Notes under the pieces: generated by a model
What the model was told of the DNA's origin: nothing
Databases searched by the model: none
Seen by the model: the letters and a program-made list of their open reading frames with translations, nothing else
Position numbers and translations under genes: made by a program
Shown: piece after piece, positions 53,901 to 61,557 of the stretch
How the letters are laid out: every line of letters begins with the position of its first letter
Numbering within the stretch: the first letter of the stretch is position 1
From: Emcibacteraceae bacterium
Lineage (GTDB): Bacteria > Pseudomonadota > Alphaproteobacteria > Sphingomonadales > Emcibacteraceae
DNA: 64,000 bases
Direction of reading: 5' to 3'
NCBI GenBank assembly: GCA_041396985.1
Contig: JAWKXO010000001.1
Location: 744,001 to 808,000, forward strand

Positions 53901-55015
53901 GATAAAGCCATATCACGGTTCTGACATTTATCAGCCATCAATGTATTACGAAGAAACGGACCAACGCGCATATGGTCAATATCAAGAACGTCAATTACTT
54001 TAACGCCAGCTTCGGCAAAAAGGTCAAGATGCTCCTGTGAAATCTCTTCGCCTGCTTCGATATAAATCTCACCGGTTTTCTCATTGATCATATCTTCCGC
54101 AGCAAAACGGTTGATCAGATCATCATCTGGAAGCAGAACATTCAGAACACCTTCCTCCTGCAGCTTTTTAACAGTTCTTGGCGTAATTTTAGTGCCCGCC
54201 TCTACAAGAACTGAACCATCTTTTGCATTCACAAGATCAAACGTTGGCTTAACACCGCGCCAGCGATCAGGATCAAATGTAACGCTCCAGCCGCCTTTTA
54301 CTTTTTTATATGTCAGACGGTTATAATAATAATCAAGAATATCCTCCGCGCTGAGCCCCAGGGCATAAAGCAATGTCGTCACCGGCATTTTGCGGCGACG
54401 GTCGAAACGTACATGGATTATATCTTTCGCATCAAATTCAAAATCAAGCCATGACCCACGGTAAGGGATTACACGTGCCGCAAAAAGAAACTTGCCTGAG
54501 GCCTGCGTTTTACCGCCATCATGATCAAAGAATACGCCTGGGGAACGATGCATTTGCGATACGATTACACGCTCGGTACCATTGACAATAAATGTCCCAC
54601 GGTCCGTCATCAGTGGCAAATCGCCCATATAGACATCCTGCTCTTTAATATCAAGCACGGATCTTGCTTCTGTTTCTTCATCAACTTCAAAAACGATAAG
54701 CCGTAAGGTCACACGAAGTGGGGCCGCATATGTCATATCACGCTGCTGACACTCGTCAGTATCATATTTTGGCTTTTCTAATTCATAAGATACAAACTCA
54801 AGTGACGCAGTTTCGGCAAAGTCCGAAATTGGAAATACACTTTTGAATACCCCCTGCAAACCATCATTGGTTCGCTCAGCTGGTACTATATCTGTTTGCA
54901 GAAACTGATCATAAGAGCTTTTTTGAACCTTAATAAGATTTGGCATTTCTGCCACTTCACGGATACGTCCAAAATTCTTACGAACTTTTTTACGACTGGA
55001 ATAAGAAGTCGCCAT
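50915..55015 (-). CDS. rpoB: RNA polymerase beta subunit
   Basis: Beta subunit, 1366 residues. The rifampicin-pocket region [17 protein letters not shown] and [14 protein letters not shown] is intact, with Thr in place of the E. coli Asn in MDQNN, a natural variation. The C-terminal region has [13 protein letters not shown] and [20 protein letters not shown]. ATG at 55015 has AGGG six bases upstream. A 300-bp gap with a stem-loop lies before it. Confidence 0.99.
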   Translation of the reverse strand: [1366 protein letters not shown]

Positions 55016-55315
55016 GTTCAACCCTCGCCAATATATTCTTGATCAAACTGATTTACTTCAAAAAAATCAATTAGTTAAAAGCAACTCAGCAATAAAAAAT
55101 AAACAAAAAATTCAGATACGCCAAAACCGCTTCAGAATAACTTCTGAAAACGGTCATATTAAATTAGTCAAAATAACTTCAAAATCAATGGTAGATTATT
55201 GTATTCTAACAAATTATTTCAAATCCTGTTTAATGTTTACCACTCTCCCTAATAAAAGGGTAAAGGTGATGCGGGCACAACTAGCCCCTCGCATCACCTT
55301 TTTGATTTTTTAGAA
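55016..55315. other. Intergenic region between rplL and rpoB (300 bp)
   Basis: AT-rich stretch with no gene. It holds a strong hairpin next to rplL (55262-55301); the rest shows no clear promoter, consistent with rpoBC being read through from the rpl genes. Confidence 0.6.
55262..55301 (-). terminator. Partial terminator/attenuator between rplL and rpoB
   Basis: Perfect 12-bp stem AAAGGTGATGCG / CGCATCACCTTT. On the minus strand the following T-tract is broken (TTTACCCTTTTATT), suggesting partial termination, as known for the rplL-rpoB junction of E. coli. On the plus strand the T-run is stronger (TTTTTGATTTTTT). Confidence 0.65.
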
Positions 55316-55690
55316 CTATTTAAGTTCTACTGTAGCACCGGCAGCTTCAAGCTTTGCTTTCAGCTCTTCAGCTTCAGCTTTTGAAACGCCTTCTTTAACG
55401 ACTTTCGGTGCACCTTCAACCATGTCTTTAGACTCTTTTAGTCCAAGACCGGTAATGCCGCGCACTTCTTTAATCACGTTGATTTTCTTGTCGCCTGCAG
55501 AAGCAAGAACAACATCAAACTCTTCTTTCTCAGCAGCAGCTTCGCCAGCTGCAGCAGGAGCAGCAGCAGCAACAGCAACAGGAGCAGCAGCAGAAACACC
55601 CCATTTTTCTTCAAGAAGTTTTGAAAGTTCTGCAGCTTCCATAACTGTTAATGCAGATAGTTCATCAGCAATCTTATTTAGATCAGCCAT
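55316..55690 (-). CDS. rplL: 50S ribosomal protein L7/L12
   Basis: Stalk protein of 124 residues that recruits translation GTPases. N-terminal dimerisation part ELSALTVMEAAELSKLLEEK, an alanine-rich hinge (about 35-52) and the C-terminal domain with KINVIKEVRGITGLGLKESKD. It follows rplJ by about 50 bases. Confidence 0.98.
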   Translation of the reverse strand: MADLNKIADELSALTVMEAAELSKLLEEKWGVSAAAPVAVAAAAPAAAGEAAAEKEEFDVVLASAGDKKINVIKEVRGITGLGLKESKDMVEGAPKVVKEGVSKAEAEELKAKLEAAGATVELK

Positions 55691-55739
55691 TTTAATTTTC
55701 CTTAATTCAAATTAATATTTCAATTGAAACCCAGGTCGC

Positions 55740-56249
55740 TTAACCTTGCGATCCATAAGCACCAAACACGCGAGCCAGCTGACCGGCAGGGGCTTGCGTA
55801 ATACTTGCAAGTTTTCCTGCTGGAGCCTGAAGCAGCCCAACGATTTTTCCACGAAGTTCATCAAGTCCAGGCAGTGCTGCCAATGATTTAACACCATCCA
55901 CATCAAGGATAGTTGAATCCATTGATCCGCCAACGATTTCAATTTTATCGCTGTCTTTGGCATATTTAACCAGAACTTTAGCAGCAGCAACCACATCTTC
56001 GGAATATCCGAGGACTGTTGTGCCGTTTAGATGCTCTCCAAGGCCTTCAATTTTGGTACCTTCAAGTGCAAGACGAGCGAGCCGGTTTTTAGCAACCTTC
56101 AGAGTGGCACCCTCTTCACGCATTTTATTGCGCAGATCAGACATCTGAGCCACATTAAGCCCCAGGTTGCGCACGACAACTATTGAAGCAGATGTGTCAA
56201 AAACATCTTTTAAAAAGGATACCATTTCCTTTTTTTGAGTACGATCCAT
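55740..56249 (-). CDS. rplJ: 50S ribosomal protein L10
   Basis: Stalk base, 169 residues. It has MDRTQKKEMVSFLKDVF, LRNKMREEGATLKVAKNRLA and the C-terminal helix for L7/L12 binding. The ATG at 56249, with GGAG six bases upstream, replaces an upstream in-frame start at 56267. A 300-base leader precedes it. Confidence 0.97.
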   Translation of the reverse strand: MDRTQKKEMVSFLKDVFDTSASIVVVRNLGLNVAQMSDLRNKMREEGATLKVAKNRLARLALEGTKIEGLGEHLNGTTVLGYSEDVVAAAKVLVKYAKDSDKIEIVGGSMDSTILDVDGVKSLAALPGLDELRGKIVGLLQAPAGKLASITQAPAGQLARVFGAYGSQG

Positions 56250-56548
56250 TCTCGTCTCCGATTTCAATTTGCAAAGATTAATAAATTAATCCTTACCGTT
56301 AAAATTTGATATGGGTTGGATATCCTCTCCATATCGCTCATGCCTGTCGTTTCCATCCTTGCGAATTTCCACACGGAAACTGTGATAAATCACAACCCCA
56401 TCTATGCAGGCCCTTAAGCTTAAACCATCCCCTTATAAAAGGTTCCGGCACCTGCAGTTTCGGACAAGCCGGGATTACGGAGAAAACCTTCGTAACCCCA
56501 AGTTCCCGTCAGACACGTCTAACGGAATTCATTTTCATCAGCACCCGT
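56250..56548 (-). promoter_or_regulatory. Long leader upstream of rplJ (probable L10 leader)
   Basis: A 299-bp GC-richer stretch without a gene between rplA and rplJ on the minus strand. Several inverted repeats are visible, and the location is that of the L10 (L8 complex) autoregulatory leader known in other bacteria. The assignment is by position and base composition; a covariance search is needed. Confidence 0.55.
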
Positions 56549-57247
56549 TTAGTCAGCCAGGGCTGATGCTGTATCAATACTTAAGCCTGGACCCATTGTA
56601 GAAGACATGGACATGGTTTTAAAATATGTCCCTTTTACACCAGCAGGCTTTGCTTTAATGACGGCATCAATAAGTGTTTTTACATTTTCAACCAGTGATT
56701 TGTCATCAAAGCTGATTTTACCAACGCCAACATGAATAATACCGGCTTTCTCAACACGATATTCAACCTGACCACCTTTAGCAGCTTTTACTGCACCGGC
56801 CACATCCTGCGTAACTGTACCCAGCTTAGGGTTTGGCATAAGGCCACGAGGACCAAGCACTTTACCCAGACGGCCAACAATTGCCATCATGTCAGGTGTC
56901 GCAATACAGCGGTCAAAGTCCATCTCACCATTTTGGATTTTTTCCATCAGGTCTTCAGCACCGACGAGCTCTGCACCGGCTTTTTTTGCTTTTTCCGCAT
57001 TATCACCGCGGGCAAACACGGCCACGCGTACTGATTTACCCGTACCATTTGGAAGACCAACAACGCCTCGCACCATTTGATCTGCATGACGCGGGTCAAC
57101 ACCCAGTCCGATTGCTACCTCAACAGTTTCATCAAATTTAACTTTTGAACGCTCTTTAAGAATCTTAACCGCCTCTTCAATAGAGTAGGACACATTAAGG
57201 TTAAGACCTTCGCGCATCGCTTTCGCGCGTTTACTTAATTTAGCCAT
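56549..57247 (-). CDS. rplA: 50S ribosomal protein L1
   Basis: L1-stalk protein and E. coli rplKA translational repressor, 232 residues. It includes KFDETVEVAIGLGVDPRHADQ, VRGVVGLPNGTGKSVRVAVF and GRLGKVLGPRGLMPNPKLGTV. The ATG at 57247 follows an in-frame GTG at 57250; AAGGA lies eight bases upstream of the ATG. Confidence 0.98.
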   Translation of the reverse strand: MAKLSKRAKAMREGLNLNVSYSIEEAVKILKERSKVKFDETVEVAIGLGVDPRHADQMVRGVVGLPNGTGKSVRVAVFARGDNAEKAKKAGAELVGAEDLMEKIQNGEMDFDRCIATPDMMAIVGRLGKVLGPRGLMPNPKLGTVTQDVAGAVKAAKGGQVEYRVEKAGIIHVGVGKISFDDKSLVENVKTLIDAVIKAKPAGVKGTYFKTMSMSSTMGPGLSIDTASALAD

Positions 57248-57252
57248 CACCC

Positions 57253-57681
57253 TTATCCTTTAATCTCAATACCCATCGAACGGGCTGTTCCAGCGATGAT
57301 TTCAAATGCCGCTTCTTTTGTATTTGCATTCAAATCAGCCATTTTTGTATCAGCAATCTCCTGAACCTGCGCCGCAGTCACCGAACCAGCAACCTCACGA
57401 CCAGGCAATTTTGATGCTGATTTAAGGTTCGCCGCCTTTTTAAGCAGGAATGATGCCGGTGGCGTTTTTGTTACAAAAGTAAAGCTGCGATCCGCATAAA
57501 CAGTAATAATCGTAGGAATTGGCATATTTTTTTCCAAATCCTGTGTTTGTGCGTTAAACGCTTTACAAAATTCCATAATATTAACACCGCGCTGACCAAG
57601 TGCTGGTCCGATTGGTGGTGATGGGTTGGCGACGCCCGCAGGCACCTGTAGCTTAATATAGCCGCTAATTTTCTTTGCCAT
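57253..57681 (-). CDS. rplK: 50S ribosomal protein L11
   Basis: GTPase-centre protein of 142 residues with IKLQVPAGVANPSPPIGPALGQ, the invariant proline-rich N-terminus, and GTARSMGIEIKG at the C-terminus. It precedes rplA by five bases. A structured 200-base leader precedes it. Confidence 0.98.
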   Translation of the reverse strand: MAKKISGYIKLQVPAGVANPSPPIGPALGQRGVNIMEFCKAFNAQTQDLEKNMPIPTIITVYADRSFTFVTKTPPASFLLKKAANLKSASKLPGREVAGSVTAAQVQEIADTKMADLNANTKEAAFEIIAGTARSMGIEIKG

Positions 57682-57881
57682 TGTATACCTTTTATATAAT
57701 ATATTCAGGGATTAACCTGAAAGTTTAAAGGGATGTGGTACGGCCATGGCGGGCCTTCCACACGCTATGGGCATTTGCCCGGTTTATTTGGGATTATCTC
57801 CCAAACAACAAGCCGCCAAAAAATATAATACTTTTCAGCGACTCAGTAAGAGCGGCTTATAACAGCCTATTCATAATATTG
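57682..57881 (-). promoter_or_regulatory. Structured leader upstream of rplK
   Basis: Between nusG and rplK. On the minus strand a possible promoter is TTACTG - 16 bases - TATATT, inside an AAGCCGC/GCGGCTT inverted repeat, followed by two small hairpins GGGA/TCCC and GGGC/GCCC. The layout suggests a regulated leader for the L11-L1 genes (L1 site in other bacteria), but no binding motif was recognised. Confidence 0.4.
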
Positions 57882-58418
57882 CTAGTTTTTTTCTACCTGA
57901 TTATATTCCAGCTCAACAGGTGTTGCCCGACCAAAGATCGAAACCGATACTTTCAGGCGCATTTTTTCAACGTCAACGCCTTCAACAATTCCTACAAAGG
58001 AATTAAAAGGACCATCAATTACGCGGACTTCCTCACCAACATCGTAAGTGATGGAAGGTGATTTTCTATCCACACCCTCTTCAACCTGATGAAGGATTTG
58101 CTTAACTTCTTTTTCACTGATTGGTGCCGGCTTCCCACCAGCTCCAAGAAAGCCACTTACTTTTGGTGTATTCTTGATCAGATGATAGGTCGAATCAGTC
58201 ATATGCATTTTCGCCAGAACATAACCCGGGAAAAATTTATGCTCGGTAGTGACTTTCTTGCCTTTTTTAACCTCAACCACTTCTTCAACAGGCACAAGCA
58301 CTTCTTCAATAAGCGCACTTAGACCATGAAGCTCAGCTGAAGACCTGATAGCCTCGGCTACTTTTTTCTCATATCCGGAATAAGCCTGGACGATATACCA
58401 TTTTGCATCAGTCGCCAT
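57882..58418 (-). CDS. nusG: Transcription termination/antitermination factor NusG
   Basis: Binds RNA polymerase and couples it to Rho or S10. The 178-residue protein has the NGN domain (KWYIVQAYSGYEKKVAEAI, FFPGYVLAKM) and a C-terminal KOW domain with EVRVIDGPFNSFVGIVE. It follows secE by three bases. Confidence 0.98.
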   Translation of the reverse strand: MATDAKWYIVQAYSGYEKKVAEAIRSSAELHGLSALIEEVLVPVEEVVEVKKGKKVTTEHKFFPGYVLAKMHMTDSTYHLIKNTPKVSGFLGAGGKPAPISEKEVKQILHQVEEGVDRKSPSITYDVGEEVRVIDGPFNSFVGIVEGVDVEKMRLKVSVSIFGRATPVELEYNQVEKN

Positions 58419-58421
58419 ACC

Positions 58422-58619
58422 CTACGCCCCCAGTCCAAGTATAAGCTGAATAACAAAGGCCCAAAGCTGGTCAACTCCCAAAAAGAAAACAGACATTACA
58501 GCTGCCATGATAAAAACCATGATTGTTGTAACAGTTGCTTCTTTTCGGGTCGGCCAGTGTATCTTGGAGACTTCCTGACGAACCTGACGAACAAATTCTG
58601 CTGGGCTTGTTTTTGCCAT
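58422..58619 (-). CDS. secE: Protein translocase subunit SecE
   Basis: Essential SecYEG subunit, the short form with a single membrane helix, 65 residues. The amphipathic part FVRQVRQEVSKIHWPTRKEA is the SecE signature, followed by a helix TTIMVFIMAAVMSVFFLGVD. It lies between tRNA-Trp and nusG. Confidence 0.96.
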   Translation of the reverse strand: MAKTSPAEFVRQVRQEVSKIHWPTRKEATVTTIMVFIMAAVMSVFFLGVDQLWAFVIQLILGLGA

Positions 58620-58696
58620 CCTTCAAAACTTCCATATTATTTATGAACTTGACGATGAATACTCTAAAATCCACCACAAATCCACTTTTATTTAAA

Positions 58697-58772
58697 TGGC
58701 AGGAGTGGAGAGACTCGAACTCCCGACACCCGGTTTTGGAGACCGGTGCTCTACCAACTGAGCTACACTCCT
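58697..58772 (-). tRNA. tRNA-Trp (anticodon CCA)
   Basis: 76 bases with encoded CCA. Acceptor AGGAGTG/CACTCCT with discriminator G, anticodon stem CCGGT/ACCGG, loop CTCCAAA (anticodon CCA). Between tuf and secE, the common tuf-trnW-secE-nusG order. Confidence 0.96.
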
Positions 58773-58823
58773 ACAAATAGGCAGAACGGGCCCTATTACA
58801 AGACCCGTTCCACATAAAAACTA

Positions 58824-60017
58824 CTATTCAACAATGGTAGCGACGACGCCGGCGCCTACAGTACGTCCACCTTCACGGATCGCGAAACGCAGACCTTCAT
58901 CCATCGCAATCGGGTTGATCAGCTCAACATTAATCGCAACATTGTCACCAGGCATCACCATCTCAACACCAGCATCAAGGGTCACAACACCGGTCACATC
59001 AGTCGTACGGAAGTAAAACTGCGGACGGTAGTTGGTGAAGAATGGTGTATGACGGCCACCCTCATCCTTCGTCAGAATGTAGGCTTCGCCTTTGAACTTC
59101 GTATGTGGCGTAATCGTACCAACATGCGCAAGAACCTGTCCGCGCTCAACCTCTTCACGGCCAACACCACGGATCAAAGCGCCAATATTGTCGCCAGCCT
59201 GTCCACTGTCCAGAAGCTTGCGGAACATCTCAACACCGGTAACCGTTGTCTTCTGGGTCTTCTTAATACCCACAATCTCAACCTCGTCACCAACTTTAAC
59301 AATTCCACGCTCAACACGGCCAGTCACAACTGTACCACGGCCCGAAATAGAGAACACGTCCTCAATCGGCATCAAAAATGCTCCGTCAATCGCACGCTCA
59401 GGCTGCGGAATATACTCATCAACCGCCTGCATCAGTTTCAGAATGCTTTCTTTACCAATCGCATCATCACGACCCTCAAGAGCTGCAAGTGCTGAACCGG
59501 CAACAATCGGAATATCATCACCAGGAAACTCATATTCATTCAGAAGCTCACGGATCTCCATCTCTACAAGCTCAAGAAGCTCCTCGTCATCAACCTGATC
59601 AACTTTGTTCAGATAAACAACAAGCGCCGGCACACCAACCTGACGAGCAAGAAGAATATGCTCACGGGTCTGTGGCATCGGGCCATCCGCTGCGTTAACA
59701 ACCAATATCGCGCCGTCCATCTGCGCCGCACCCGTGATCATGTTCTTCACATAGTCAGCGTGACCAGGACAGTCAACGTGCGCATAGTGACGCGCATCTG
59801 TTTCATACTCAACGTGTGCTGTCGAAATCGTAATCCCGCGCTCACGCTCCTCAGGAGCCTTGTCAATATTCGCAAAGTCAACCGCTGCTCCACGTCCACT
59901 CGTCTCAGCCAATACCTTCGTAATCGCAGCCGTCAGCGTCGTCTTACCATGGTCAACGTGGCCGATTGTACCCACGTTACAATGCGGCTTATTGCGTTCA
60001 AATTTCTCTTTTGCCAT
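58824..60017 (-). CDS. tuf: Elongation factor Tu (copy 2, tRNA-tuf operon)
   Basis: Second EF-Tu gene, 397 residues, identical in protein to copy 1 at 42055-43248. It lies in the order tRNA-Tyr, tRNA-Gly, tuf, tRNA-Trp, secE, like tufB of E. coli. The GTPase motifs are [16 protein letters not shown] and NKVD. Flanking sequences differ from copy 1 immediately outside the gene apart from short shared ends, so conversion is limited to the coding region. Confidence 0.99.
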   Translation of the reverse strand: [397 protein letters not shown]

Positions 60018-60113
60018 CTTCTTCTACCTAAGTTTTCAAATTCGGATAATTAAATCCCTGTCTATTAAACACACCAGTGTAAGGCATTATTGCCAATTCA
60101 CCGCATTAAAAAT

Positions 60114-60187
60114 TGGAGCGGGCGAAGGGAATCGAACCCTCGTATTCAGCTTGGAAGGCTGCTGCATTACCATTATGCTACGCCCGC
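60114..60187 (-). tRNA. tRNA-Gly (anticodon TCC)
   Basis: 74 bases with encoded CCA. Acceptor GCGGGCG/CGCCCGC, anticodon loop CTTCCAA (TCC). D arm TAGCATAATGGTAATGCA and T arm GGGTTCGATTCCC are typical. In the tRNA-tuf run. Confidence 0.96.
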
Positions 60188-60257
60188 ACAGAACACCGCT
60201 CCACCCTGATTCCACTTATTTTCCGGACCTTAGATTATACATCAAAAGTCAGGAAAA

Positions 60258-60342
60258 TGGTGGAGGGGACAGGATTCGAACCTGTGTACGCTATGCGGCC
60301 AGATTTACAGTCTGGTGCCTTTAACCACTCGGCCACCCCTCC
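60258..60342 (-). tRNA. tRNA-Tyr (anticodon GTA)
   Basis: 85 bases with encoded CCA. Acceptor GGAGGGG/CCCCTCC, anticodon stem CCAGA/TCTGG with loop CTGTAAA (GTA) and a class II long variable arm. It is the first gene of the tRNA-tuf-secE-nusG run; its promoter is at 60390-60417. Confidence 0.96.
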
Positions 60343-60389
60343 AAAAACAGGGTTTAAGTCACCAACAAAAGCAGGCAACTTGAAGCCGC

Positions 60390-60417
60390 AATATGGACAT
60401 TTATTCTGTGATGTCAA
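60390..60417 (-). promoter_or_regulatory. Sigma-70 promoter of the tRNA-Tyr-tRNA-Gly-tuf operon
   Basis: Consensus TTGACA (60412-60417) with CATATT (60390-60395) at a 16-base spacing on the minus strand. The tRNA-Tyr 5' end is about 40 bases downstream of the predicted start. Confidence 0.65.
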
Positions 60418-60475
60418 TGTATTTTTCCAGAAAATCACAACCTTTTTTATAAACTTGCAAAAATCACACAATAAC

Positions 60476-60503
60476 TTGGCAATTAAAGCGGTTGCGCTAA
60501 AAT
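60476..60503 (+). promoter_or_regulatory. Sigma-70 promoter of rlmB
   Basis: TTGGCA (60476-60481), 16-base spacer, TAAAAT (60498-60503). The predicted start lies about 18 bases before the rlmB ATG, so the leader is short and lacks a Shine-Dalgarno. It is divergent from the tRNA-Tyr promoter. Confidence 0.6.
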
Positions 60504-60527
60504 GCAGACTAGCTTATAGCACATCAT

Positions 60528-61364
60528 ATGAGCAAAAATAAAATTAAAAAACAGGCCTCCAGAAATAAGCCGAAAAAGCAGTCTGAGAATTTGGCAAGAA
60601 GGAATCATCCGCATGAACAGGCTCCTTCCCAATCAAAAGGATTATGGTTATTTGGCCGACATGCTGTTCTTGCTGCCCTTGAAAATCCAATGCGCAAGAT
60701 CAAGCGGCTGATCGTGGCAACCAAAAGCCAGGACCAATATCAGCATGCCCTGACAGAAATACATTTAAACCACCGCGCTTTGCATCCGGAAATAGTTGCT
60801 AATGAGCAGTTTGAGAAACTATTACCCCCTGATGCCGTCCATCAGGGTATTGCCTTGCTTACCGCTCCCCTGCCCGACAATCATCTTGAAGATGTATGCA
60901 TTATATTGAAGGACAGAAAAAATCTGGTTCTGGTCATGGATCAGGTAACTGACCCACATAATGTTGGTGCCATCATAAGAAGCGCTGCTGCCTTTGGTGC
61001 CAAGGCAATCGTTACCACAGACAGACATGCCCCACCGGAATCCGGCGCGCTGGCCAAATCAGCGTCCGGTGCATTGGAGACGCTCCCATGGGTGCGCGTA
61101 ACTAACCTGAGCCGCGCCCTTGATCAACTGGCGGATATGGGCTACTGGCGCGTTGGGCTGGACGGCTATGCCGAGCAGGATATTCGCGAGGCAGATTTCG
61201 GGGATAATATCGTTCTTGTGCTCGGCGCAGAAGGCAAAGGCATCAGAAAAGGAACAGCCGATCATTGTGACGGACTTGTAAAATTATCGATCAGCCGCAC
61301 GGTGGAAAGTTTAAATGTTTCAAACGCGGCGGCAGTCGCCCTTTATGTTTTTTCCACATCGTAA
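60528..61364 (+). CDS. rlmB: RlmB-type 23S rRNA (guanosine-2'-O-)-methyltransferase
   Basis: SPOUT-family methyltransferase, by family 2'-O-methylating G2251 in the 23S P loop. The 278-residue protein has a basic N-terminal extension of about 38 residues, the substrate-binding domain (LWLFGRHAVLAALENP) and the SpoU domain with motif 1 DQVTDPHNVGAIIRSAAAFG, motif 2 VLGAEGKGIRK and motif 3 LSISRTVESLNVSNAAAVAL (knot). The start ATG has no Shine-Dalgarno. It is monocistronic, ahead of tRNA-Thr. Confidence 0.92.
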   Translation: MSKNKIKKQASRNKPKKQSENLARRNHPHEQAPSQSKGLWLFGRHAVLAALENPMRKIKRLIVATKSQDQYQHALTEIHLNHRALHPEIVANEQFEKLLPPDAVHQGIALLTAPLPDNHLEDVCIILKDRKNLVLVMDQVTDPHNVGAIIRSAAAFGAKAIVTTDRHAPPESGALAKSASGALETLPWVRVTNLSRALDQLADMGYWRVGLDGYAEQDIREADFGDNIVLVLGAEGKGIRKGTADHCDGLVKLSISRTVESLNVSNAAAVALYVFSTS

Positions 61365-61481
61365 TAAAAAACACATATCACGCGAAAATAATGCTTGATT
61401 TTGAAATAAAACAACACTAGTTTTCGCCTACTTTCGTCAGAGTCTTGAAGTTTAAGGTTCTGATATTATCTTTACTAAGAT

Positions 61482-61557
61482 GCCTCTATAGCTCAGTTGG
61501 TAGAGCAACTGATTTGTAATCAGTAGGTCCGCGGTTCGAGTCCGTGTGGGGGCACCA
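61482..61557 (+). tRNA. tRNA-Thr (anticodon TGT)
   Basis: 76 bases with encoded CCA. Acceptor GCCTCTA/TGGGGGC with G-U pairs, anticodon stem CTGAT/ATCAG, loop TTGTAAT region (TGT). Its 3' end marks the change to the AT-rich accessory segment, a usual integration-site situation. Confidence 0.95.
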
